Positions 1-7,303 of a DNA stretch of 64,000 bases are shown here, piece after piece. Origin of the DNA: Chitinophaga sancti (GTDB lineage: Bacteria; Bacteroidota; Bacteroidia; Chitinophagales; Chitinophagaceae); NCBI RefSeq assembly GCF_034087045.1, contig NZ_CP139247.1, positions 3,126,001 through 3,190,000 on the forward strand, in the 5' to 3' direction. Each line of letters starts with the position of its first letter. Within the stretch, counting starts at the first letter, position 1. A model generated the notes under the pieces. The model did not search any database. It had not been told where the DNA came from and was given only the letters and a program-made list of their open reading frames with translations. The position numbers and the translations under genes were made by a program.

Positions 1-1
1 T

Positions 2-1234
2 TTTACTTATAAAACTGATATCGCAGCTGCAAAGGTTGACTGGTCTGTAGGTGGTATGTACCGCAACAAAACCAGGACCAGCACCTACGATAATTACACC
101 CTTCGCCCTACCGATCCAAGCACACAGACATACGACGGCAATATCAACAATAACAACTTCACTGTATTCAATGGCGAAGGTACTTCTACCAATGCGCTCA
201 ACTACGACGCTACTGAAAACGTAGGTGCGGGTTATGCCATGGCAAAGATCACCTGGCGCAGGATAGAACTGACAGGTGGTGCCCGGTACGAGCATACTGA
301 ACTGAACTGGAACAGCGCCGTACCTAAAACGGTATCTGGCAAAACCGGTTCTATCAACTACTACGACGTATTGCCAAGTGGTTTGCTGAAATACACTATC
401 GACAGGCATCAGGCAGTTCGCTTATCTTACTACTCCGCTATCAGCCGTCCTAACTTCTACGAAGTGATCCCACACACAGGTGGCGATCCGGATGCTGACT
501 ACCAGGAGAAAGGTAACTCTAACCTGAAGAGAACCACTGCCGATAACTTTGACCTCCGTTATGAATACTATCCAAAAGGACTGGATCAGTTACTGGCAGG
601 TGTATTCTACAAGAGACTGAACAACCCGATTGAATACGCACTGGAAAACGTGGGTACCAATGTATACTACATGCCGGACAACTTTGGTAAAGCCAGCAAC
701 TACGGTTTTGAACTGGATGTAACCAAATACCTGCGCAAGTTTGGTGTAAGAGCAAACTACACGTATACACACTCTGCGATCACTACTGCGAAAACGTTAT
801 ATTATAGCACATCTACCGGTACTTCTCAGAAACAGGTAGATCAGACAAGACCATTGCAGGGCCAATCTGCACACGTGGCAAACGTTTCCCTGTTGTTCAA
901 AGATGACAACAAACTGGGTCTGAACGCACAGCTGGCACTGGGTTATACCAGCAGAAGGATCAACACCGTATCACAGTTCCTGGATAACGATATCTGGCAG
1001 AAAGGTTTTACACAGATGGACTTCTCTATCGAAAAGAGATTCTGCAAGCGTTTTGCTGTATATGCCAAGGTGAACAACATCCTGAATACACCTTACGAAC
1101 TGGAGATCAGGCAGCCTTATACTGCAAGTGGTATTACAGGCAGTGTGCCTTACCAGACATTGGGCAAGAACACATTTGTTCGTAAAGATACTTATGGTGC
1201 AAACTACCTGCTGGGTGTAAAATTCAAATTATAA
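2..1234 (+). CDS. TonB-dependent receptor, C-terminal part (5' end outside window)
   Basis: The frame is open from the first bases of the window, so only the last ~410 residues are visible. They form an aromatic-rich series of alternating beta strands typical of an outer-membrane TonB-dependent receptor barrel, including YYSAISRPNFYEVIPH, which resembles the 'SR P.' strand of Bacteroidota receptors with a CarboxypepD_reg-like N-terminus. The protein ends in the short strand LLGVKFKL, as barrels do. The plug and TonB box lie outside the window. A lipoprotein and a MINPP-type phosphatase follow directly on the same strand, so the substrate may be a phosphorylated inositol or other phosphoester; that is inference from neighbours. 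The barrel assignment is firm, the substrate is not. Confidence 0.88.
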   Translation, partial: FTYKTDIAAAKVDWSVGGMYRNKTRTSTYDNYTLRPTDPSTQTYDGNINNNNFTVFNGEGTSTNALNYDATENVGAGYAMAKITWRRIELTGGARYEHTELNWNSAVPKTVSGKTGSINYYDVLPSGLLKYTIDRHQAVRLSYYSAISRPNFYEVIPHTGGDPDADYQEKGNSNLKRTTADNFDLRYEYYPKGLDQLLAGVFYKRLNNPIEYALENVGTNVYYMPDNFGKASNYGFELDVTKYLRKFGVRANYTYTHSAITTAKTLYYSTSTGTSQKQVDQTRPLQGQSAHVANVSLLFKDDNKLGLNAQLALGYTSRRINTVSQFLDNDIWQKGFTQMDFSIEKRFCKRFAVYAKVNNILNTPYELEIRQPYTASGITGSVPYQTLGKNTFVRKDTYGANYLLGVKFKL

Positions 1235-1255
1235 GACCAACAAAATAAGATCACA

Positions 1256-2617
1256 ATGCAAACAAAAAATATATTGCTGTTAGGCTTACTGGGAGTTGCT
1301 TTCAGTGCCTGTCATAAAGAAGAATCTGTAAAGGTATCTACGGCTTCTGTAACAGTAGGCCAGACTATTACGTCCGATACATTGACCGGTTCTGTAAAAG
1401 GAACGCTTCAATCAGGTCGCACCTATTACTTCAGCTCTGATATTACGATCAATGCGGGCGATACTTTACTCATGCAGGAAGGTACCAGGCTGATCGCACT
1501 GGGTGATGGTAAAACCACCGCTACCAGTCCGCAGATCACTTGCAATGGTACATTCATCAGTTTAGGTACAGAAGATAATAACAACTTCATTACCGTACTG
1601 GATAGCCTGCGTACCACATCGAATATCGGTGCTGGTTTCTGGGGTGGTATTCAGTGTGGCGAAAGCAGTGGTGATGTAATCATTAAATGGACACACCTGG
1701 AATTTGCTGGTGGTCCTGCAGGTGATGCAGCTGATCCGGCGGTATTTGCTTCCGGCGATCCGCGTAACTTCCTCAGTTATACAAATATCGATGGCCAGGT
1801 GATTGTAGAAGATTCCTGGTTCTATGGTAGTACGGACGATGGTATCCGCATTCTGCATGGTAACATCAGTTTTATGCGTAATACTTTTGAAGCCTGTGGT
1901 AAAGCAGGTGGTGAGTCGCTGAACATGAAAGCCGGTACTGTAGGCGATGTGGCATACAATGTATCGATCGGCGCTGCTACTAATTCCTTCAAAGTTTCTA
2001 ACAGTGGTGGTGCGACTGTGCAGACAAATGTGTATGTTTACAATAACACGATACTGAATGGCGGTATGCGCCAGGTAAAGTCAGGTCGTGGTGGTTCTAT
2101 CAACTATGAAAAAGGTGCGCAGGGTAAGATCTATAACAACATAATCGTAAACTGTCGCTTTGGACTGAGAGTTACATCAGATGCGGATACTACACACATT
2201 GCGCATAACAACCAGTATTATTATGCCAATGCACAGTACATGATCAAACAGTTCAATTCAACTGATGGTGTGGCCAGAGCAGGTAGTGCCGACATTAGCA
2301 GCGCATCAGTAAAAGATAAGAATCCTCTCTTTGGTTCATACGATGTAGATCAGTTTGATTTTTCTACTGTGACACCTCCATTGGATATATCAAAAATGCC
2401 ATTGACGATCCTTACGGCACAGTCTTACAACTGGTCACTGCTCCCGGGTTCTCCTGGTCTGAGAAAGGGTGATGCAGATAGTTTCCAGGCACAGGCGAAG
2501 GTAACGACAGGGGGTACTTATGGTGCTACTATTCTTCAACCGGGTGTGGATATGGGTGCTTATCAGTCTGATGGAACCGGCAACCAACACTATACTACAA
2601 GTTTGGCTTCTAAATAA
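1256..2617 (+). CDS. Surface/periplasmic lipoprotein with right-handed parallel beta-helix
   Basis: A 453-residue protein beginning with a lipoprotein signal peptide; the lipobox FSAC puts the acylated cysteine at residue 19. The region from about residue 150 to 330 has short repeats rich in N, G and V (for example VYNNTILNGG and IYNNIIVNC), the pattern of a pectate-lyase-like parallel beta-helix. No catalytic residues can be named. It starts 21 bases after the TonB receptor and its stop codon overlaps the start of the phosphatase, so the three genes look like one transcript. A role as a substrate-binding partner of the receptor, in the place SusD would occupy, is plausible but inferred. It could equally be a lyase or adhesin. 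Confidence 0.75.
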   Translation: MQTKNILLLGLLGVAFSACHKEESVKVSTASVTVGQTITSDTLTGSVKGTLQSGRTYYFSSDITINAGDTLLMQEGTRLIALGDGKTTATSPQITCNGTFISLGTEDNNNFITVLDSLRTTSNIGAGFWGGIQCGESSGDVIIKWTHLEFAGGPAGDAADPAVFASGDPRNFLSYTNIDGQVIVEDSWFYGSTDDGIRILHGNISFMRNTFEACGKAGGESLNMKAGTVGDVAYNVSIGAATNSFKVSNSGGATVQTNVYVYNNTILNGGMRQVKSGRGGSINYEKGAQGKIYNNIIVNCRFGLRVTSDADTTHIAHNNQYYYANAQYMIKQFNSTDGVARAGSADISSASVKDKNPLFGSYDVDQFDFSTVTPPLDISKMPLTILTAQSYNWSLLPGSPGLRKGDADSFQAQAKVTTGGTYGATILQPGVDMGAYQSDGTGNQHYTTSLASK

Positions 2618-3900
2618 TGAGTATGTATAAGATCGTATTCTTTTTATTGTTGAGTGTGACTGCTGTAGGGCAGGGTTATACAGGCACAAAGACACCATAT
2701 CCGTTTAAGCAGGCGAATTATACACCGGTACCGAAAGGGTATACGGCAGCGTATGTGAATTACACAGGCAGGCATGGAGCGCGGTTTATGACGAAAGCAG
2801 GGAGTGATGTAAAGTTGCTGGCGTTACTTAATAAGTCGGCACTGACACCACTGGGTGATAGTCTCAAAGTGATGACAGCACAGTTCCTGGAGATAGAGAA
2901 GGATAATTACGAGAATATCAGTTTGCTGGGCGATGCGGAGCAGCATGCCATAGCAGAGCGATTAATAAAAAGGGAGGCCCCTGCTTTCAAAGGTCGTGGA
3001 GTAACGATAGCGGTAACGCATAAAAAGAGAACAAGACAGAGTGCGGATGGATTCCTGAAAGCATTTGCAGATTACAAAGGAAAGATAGCGTTTAAGATGG
3101 TGCAGGACACGAATGAGAATGTGCTTCGGTTTTATGATCTTTCACCTGCGTATAATGCATTTAAAGATGGAAAGGTGATTGCAGAGAGAGTGGATTCATT
3201 GCAGCAAGACCCGCTCTCCCGGAAAATAGCGGGTGACATCTGTAAAAGAATCTTTACGACTGCCCTGCCAGAAAAAGAACAAACAGCAGTCGCAGAATGG
3301 TTATATGACCTCTACAGTATCCAGTTTTCTTTGGTGATGGAAATGCAGCAGGCAAAGGTGCATTTCGATTTCGGAAAAGCTTTTACACAGGAAGAGTTGC
3401 AATGGCTGAACAAAATAAACAATGCGGCAGATTTTCTTGAAAAAGGTGCAGGGTTGGATACATTAGGTATACAATCAAGAATTGCAGCGCCTTTGTTATT
3501 GGATCTGGTTACCTCTACCGATGCGCTGACAAAAGGGAAGCTGAATAAAGATGCGGTGTTAAGGTTCTCGCATGCAGAAGCGATTTCTCCATTAGCTACG
3601 CTGATGGGAATTAGGGAAGCAAGCGTACCCGCTGCCAGTATTTATGATTTTGATAAAAACTGGAAGGCAGAGAATATTATTCCATTGAGTGCGAATATTC
3701 AATGGATCATTTACAGCAATGGAAAGCAATTCCTCCTCAAAGTTTTACTGAATGAGAGAGAAGTTGCATTGCCTGTAAAGACTACTTGTTATCCGTATTA
3801 CAAATGGGAAGATGTAAAAAGCTACTATTTATCTAAATTGAAAAAAATAGGAGTGAAGCCCGGTGATGATATGCACAAGTATCTATTGCAGGTGAAATAA
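2617..3900 (+). CDS. Histidine phosphatase, MINPP/phytase-like (clade 2)
   Basis: A 427-residue protein with an N-terminal signal peptide (about residues 1-18). The catalytic motif RHGAR is at residues 52-56, where the histidine forms the phosphohistidine. The proton-donor motif is HAE at about residue 318, the version found in multiple inositol polyphosphate phosphatases rather than the HD of acid phosphatases. It probably dephosphorylates phytate or related phosphoesters outside the cytoplasm. The start ATG overlaps the previous stop by one base (TAATG), showing translational coupling with the beta-helix lipoprotein. A second ATG two codons later is also possible. The family call is strong; inositol phosphate as the true substrate is inferred from the HAE motif. 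Confidence 0.85.
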   Translation: MSMYKIVFFLLLSVTAVGQGYTGTKTPYPFKQANYTPVPKGYTAAYVNYTGRHGARFMTKAGSDVKLLALLNKSALTPLGDSLKVMTAQFLEIEKDNYENISLLGDAEQHAIAERLIKREAPAFKGRGVTIAVTHKKRTRQSADGFLKAFADYKGKIAFKMVQDTNENVLRFYDLSPAYNAFKDGKVIAERVDSLQQDPLSRKIAGDICKRIFTTALPEKEQTAVAEWLYDLYSIQFSLVMEMQQAKVHFDFGKAFTQEELQWLNKINNAADFLEKGAGLDTLGIQSRIAAPLLLDLVTSTDALTKGKLNKDAVLRFSHAEAISPLATLMGIREASVPAASIYDFDKNWKAENIIPLSANIQWIIYSNGKQFLLKVLLNEREVALPVKTTCYPYYKWEDVKSYYLSKLKKIGVKPGDDMHKYLLQVK

Positions 3901-3910
3901 TAAATAACTG

Positions 3911-3943
3911 GCCGTCTCATACATCAATGAGGCGGCTTTTTTT
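3911..3943 (+). terminator. Hairpin terminator between convergent genes
   Basis: A ten-base stem (GCCGTCTCAT with ATGAGGCGGC, one G.U pair) around a six-base loop, followed by seven T. The T run reaches the stop codon of the gene on the opposite strand, so it sits at the meeting point of two convergent transcripts. Confidence 0.8.
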
Positions 3944-4481
3944 ATGTGATTAGTAATTCCTTCACTGTTTCATTCCCCGGTAAATCCACCGCCACTACAA
4001 TCACCTTTCCTCCTGGCGGCAACACATTGACTTTATAATACCAATCCACGCCATTCCGGCCTAATACAGCAGCACCTCTTTCAAGAATGACACCATCATT
4101 GTCTATCACCCGTACCTGCATTTCTGCTACCCGGAATTCATCTTTAGCAGTAACTACCACCGTCTCTTCTTCGAACCTGATATGCTGCACCTCAGGAGAC
4201 TTATAAGCATCCTTTACAGCCATATTATAAGCATTCTGTCCGGGTCCTGCCAGCGACTTATAATAAGCTTTCAACTCCGGATCCTGGATGATCACCTTCG
4301 CATAAGCTGCCGCAACGCGCATTTTAAACCTCGCTGCCAACTGCTTTTTTGTCGGTTTTCCCTTTGATGGACCGCGCTTTTTCGCAATGATAATCTGGTC
4401 ATTCCGTTCGTAAATCGTGAATTGCTTTCCAAGGGTACCCCGGACGGCATAGAGGAGTAAGTTGTCTTTAACAATAGCCAT
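3942..4481 (-). CDS. Orphan 179-residue protein, copy A (paralogue at 59866-60405)
   Basis: I do not recognise a named function. It has a basic N-terminal half (YERNDQIIIAKKRGPSKGKP, then an alpha-helical segment with YYKSLAGPGQNAYNMAV) and a C-terminal beta-rich half ending near a GNE turn. The N-terminal half resembles small Bacteroidota proteins of unknown role that carry a KRNG-like motif. A paralogue of the same length lies 55 kb away, and most differences are conservative. An upstream in-frame TTG exists, but ATG at 4481 is chosen because the paralogue has the identical context AAAATTGTTTGTTATGGC. The long conserved upstream region is described separately. No signal peptide is seen. Function unknown; a nucleic-acid-binding role is only a guess from the basic N-terminus. 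Confidence 0.8.
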   Translation of the reverse strand: MAIVKDNLLLYAVRGTLGKQFTIYERNDQIIIAKKRGPSKGKPTKKQLAARFKMRVAAAYAKVIIQDPELKAYYKSLAGPGQNAYNMAVKDAYKSPEVQHIRFEEETVVVTAKDEFRVAEMQVRVIDNDGVILERGAAVLGRNGVDWYYKVNVLPPGGKVIVVAVDLPGNETVKELLIT

Positions 4482-4555
4482 AACAAACAATTTTGAGGTT
4501 ATGTGTTCAATATTAAAAGAATTCTTTCAAATAATAATGCGACAATAACGCCAAA

Positions 4556-4640
4556 TGAGTACTAATACGTCACTTAATTATCACTTCAATATCCAATTGA
4601 TATATAGATGTCCTTCTAATGTCCTTATAGTATCCTTATA
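4556..4640 (-). promoter_or_regulatory. Three 11-base direct repeats plus 19-base block upstream of copy A
   Basis: Read on the minus strand, 4640-4608 holds three contiguous 11-base units (TATAAGGATAC, TATAAGGACAT, TAGAAGGACAT). After 33 bases comes AGTGACGTATTAGTACTCA (4574-4556), 74 bases before the start codon at 4481. The same order, the same 33-base gap and the identical 19-base block occur before the paralogue at 59866. The spacing of one helical turn suggests a protein that binds cooperatively to one face of the DNA. The regulator is unknown. Confidence 0.65.
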
Positions 4641-4668
4641 ATGACGTTAAAGAGAACTTATTCTCCTG

Positions 4669-4860
4669 TTGTCCGGATGGATGGTGAATATGCCTTCGGG
4701 AGTATCACACAGAAACGTACTGGAGAAATATGGTATTCAATACGAAGTGATCAGTGGCAATTGGGAGGAACGATTTGAGCCGGCTGTAGGGTTAATAAAT
4801 CGCCTTGTAAACTTTCGTTCACAAGGCGAAAATTTTTCAAGCGTCACACACAGTTATTAG
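4669..4860 (+). pseudogene. Possible C-terminal remnant of a NadR-like AAA ATPase
   Basis: The frame contains HRNVLEKYGIQYEVISGNW followed by EERFEPAVGLINRL. To me this resembles the C-terminus of NadR-type ATPase/kinase proteins, where a sentence like 'YGIPY..I.GNWEERF..A' precedes the end of the protein. No N-terminal Walker A region exists upstream, so this would be only the last ~40 codons. A hairpin interrupts the 3' part. It is most likely a deletion scar; it might also be chance coding potential. Confidence 0.35.
4800..4836 (+). terminator. Hairpin terminator
   Basis: A perfect nine-base stem TCGCCTTGT / ACAAGGCGA (4800-4808 and 4821-4829) is followed by AAAATTTTT. It lies where the NadR-like remnant would have ended, so it may be the original terminator of that lost gene. 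Confidence 0.6.
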
Positions 4861-4912
4861 AACAAACTGTGGGGCAGATGTGGCCTGTTACTTTCACAAC
4901 TACTAATAGCAA

Positions 4913-7075
4913 CTATGCGTTAGGGCACTTCTGCGATACAGAGAATCCCACAGCCTTCACTCCATACCATGGGAACTGTGTATTACTGTTCAATATCACC
5001 CTTGTATTTGCTGAGATACTCAATGCATATCCGCAGGTATCCATATTCGCTACATCCAGTGACCATGGCAGACTGCTATCACCCGTATCACCGATACTAT
5101 TGTAGTAGTGATTCAGTGGTGTAGGTGCTGCACCATTTGTATGCGATGACGGCTGCAGACTGAAATCCCAGTTTGCAAAGAATGGATGTGTAGCACGCAG
5201 CTCACCATTGATGATGTGTTTCGCTTCTGTCTTATCATAGCAATGGCAATCGCCGCCGATGATGATCAGGTCCAGCGTTTTGCTGAAATCCAGTGTGGTA
5301 TTCGCAGTAGGACTAATCGTTATTGGCTCGTTGCAAATCACGATAGAGAAGGTATCCTTGTGAACAACACTGCCCGATGCATCCGTGTGTGAGAAACGAA
5401 TCGTGTAATTACCGTCCGCCTGTCCACCAGTGCTCCAGCCTGCGAGGTAATTGTATTCATTGTAAATACCCAGTGCCGGATTTGCTTTGTAAATAAACCA
5501 GCCATCGGCAGGGTGCTGCGCATCGCTGTATTCCAGGTTCGGATCAGGATTGAAATCGATCATTGCAAAACTTTCAGCAGTAGACACCGGGGCATAAGTA
5601 GAATCAGCTGCACCAAATTGCTTGTACTCGATCTTGTATTTAATCTCACCATTGAAACCATTACGGTCAATGATACCATGGAAGCTCACCCAGCCACCAT
5701 AAGGACGGTTATTATTTCTTGTGGGTGAAACAGATGCTGCATTTACCAGGAAGCTGGCCGGATCGATGGCATCGCGGTCCACACCACCCACCAGTGTCAG
5801 TTCCGCATCTACATGCGCTGCCTGGCTTGGACGGATCTGTACCACTGCATCTATCCTGTTACCCCAGGTGTTCAGTGTATTCGGATTGGTAGTAGAAGGG
5901 AGGGAAGACCATGACAATACTGCACGTACCCTGATAATGTTCGGTGTTGTACAGCTTTTAATACGTCCTTTCAGATTAATGGGCAGGTCTACATTATAAT
6001 ACAGACCATCTTCAGGAATATTGCTGATATCATGAACGGTTACACTGGCAGTACCCAGGTATTGGGTGAAGGTGCCGTTGTTGTCCCAGTCAGCCCAGAA
6101 AGCCACATGCTCCTGCGAACCTGCATGACACATGTCGCCACTAAAACCGCTGTTCTTCTTTACTTTGATTACAGCGCCCAGTGTATCCTGTGCGGTATTC
6201 AGACCTACACAGGTCAATTCTTCAAAGGTCACATCCGCTTGTCCTACAGGCTGCAGAATGATTTTGGAGATAGCGCTGATATCTACTTTCAGCTGCGCAA
6301 TATCTGTCAGGTTATAGCCCGAAGCAGCTTTATACAGCTTGGTGCCGTTACTGATCTTCGCTATTACAGAAGGGTAAAACGTACGGTGATCGGGTACCTG
6401 TGCTCGCTTGTAGGTCGTGTACAATTGCTCTAAAGGTGGCACAGGAGCTAAAGCTGGTAATTCAACTTTTGCCTGCAGGTCAATGTTCGCCAGAAAGTCT
6501 GGTTTCTCCTTCACATTCAGGGCGGTGAAGATATCATTCCAGATGATGAACTTTTTGCGGGGCAGTTGAATATTCACATCTTTCACATTGCCATAGTATG
6601 GCTTGTCGTTTGGGTTAGCAGAGGGGATGCTGTTCCATGATAATACCGCTCTTACAGTTGGTATCACGGCCTGGTTACAGGCGAGGAAGCGGCGGTATTT
6701 CTCATCATTGATGTACAGGAATGTCATGTACTTCAATGGATGTTGCGGACCCGCAGGTGCTTCAGAGATGTCAGCTACCTTGAAGCTGGTGTATCCCATA
6801 TCCTGAAAACCGCTGCCATCTTTGAAGTCTACAAAGAAGCGGACGTATTCTTTAGAGCCATTGGTACAGAGTCCTCCGCTGTAACCGGTGGCTTGCTTGA
6901 TGCTTACAATCGCTTCCAGCTTGCCTTTGGAAGGATTGTAGCCTACGCAGGAAAGTTCTTCCCATGTAGTGTTGGTGTTGGTGATAGCAGGCTGTGAAAT
7001 GAATGACTGCAATAAAAAGGTCTGGCGGGTAAATAGTTGCTCCGCTGACAGACCGGGAATCTTCAGATTTTCCAT
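4913..7075 (-). CDS. Large protein of unknown function with duplicated cysteine-containing beta domain
   Basis: A 720-residue protein, not recognised. It carries an internal duplication: a block near residue 37 (TWEELSCVGYNP, then GYSGGLCTNGSKEYVRFF) is repeated near residue 290 (TFEELTCVGLNT, then GFSGDMCHAGSQEHVAFW). Each copy is followed by an RAVLSW motif, suggesting two homologous beta-sandwich domains, each with a conserved cysteine pair. The last third holds a different Ig-like region (GGDCHCYDKTEAKH near 610). There is no obvious signal peptide from ATG 7075; an upstream in-frame TTG would add 16 basic residues and is less likely. A sequence related to the orphan-protein promoter lies 78 bases upstream. 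It could be a secreted or contractile-system cargo protein, but nothing proves it. Confidence 0.8.
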   Translation of the reverse strand: MENLKIPGLSAEQLFTRQTFLLQSFISQPAITNTNTTWEELSCVGYNPSKGKLEAIVSIKQATGYSGGLCTNGSKEYVRFFVDFKDGSGFQDMGYTSFKVADISEAPAGPQHPLKYMTFLYINDEKYRRFLACNQAVIPTVRAVLSWNSIPSANPNDKPYYGNVKDVNIQLPRKKFIIWNDIFTALNVKEKPDFLANIDLQAKVELPALAPVPPLEQLYTTYKRAQVPDHRTFYPSVIAKISNGTKLYKAASGYNLTDIAQLKVDISAISKIILQPVGQADVTFEELTCVGLNTAQDTLGAVIKVKKNSGFSGDMCHAGSQEHVAFWADWDNNGTFTQYLGTASVTVHDISNIPEDGLYYNVDLPINLKGRIKSCTTPNIIRVRAVLSWSSLPSTTNPNTLNTWGNRIDAVVQIRPSQAAHVDAELTLVGGVDRDAIDPASFLVNAASVSPTRNNNRPYGGWVSFHGIIDRNGFNGEIKYKIEYKQFGAADSTYAPVSTAESFAMIDFNPDPNLEYSDAQHPADGWFIYKANPALGIYNEYNYLAGWSTGGQADGNYTIRFSHTDASGSVVHKDTFSIVICNEPITISPTANTTLDFSKTLDLIIIGGDCHCYDKTEAKHIINGELRATHPFFANWDFSLQPSSHTNGAAPTPLNHYYNSIGDTGDSSLPWSLDVANMDTCGYALSISANTRVILNSNTQFPWYGVKAVGFSVSQKCPNA

Positions 7076-7153
7076 GACGTTTTTTTTGGGGTGACGAAAC
7101 TTAGCTTTGTTGTGGTGAAACAAAGGTAGATGTCCCCAAAAGAAACGCCTAGC

Positions 7154-7165
7154 GTATTAATACGT
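7154..7165 (-). promoter_or_regulatory. ACGTATTAATAC element upstream of the 720-residue gene
   Basis: On the minus strand ACGTATTAATAC lies 78 bases before the start codon at 7075. Eleven of twelve bases match the core of the 19-base block (ACGTATTAGTAC) found 76-77 bases before the two orphan paralogues. The three 11-base repeats are not present here. A shared promoter or operator core is possible. Confidence 0.4.
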
Positions 7166-7200
7166 GATTTGTGTAGGTAATACTTCTATAAACTTGAAAT

Positions 7201-7275
7201 AAAAAAACGAGGGGGTATCATAAATTCAGATACGGCCTCGCTTTATTCGGGTATCAAATGTATATTCCCTCGTTT
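7201..7275 (-). terminator. Branched hairpin terminator after the helicase gene
   Basis: On the minus strand AAACGAGGG (7275-7267) pairs with CCCTCGTTT (7213-7205) and is followed by a run of T. Inside the loop a second short stem (GATAC / GTATC) can form. It lies 29 bases after the helicase stop codon. Confidence 0.55.
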
Positions 7276-7303
7276 ATTTGTATATGCCTGTGGGGGGCAT
7301 TAA

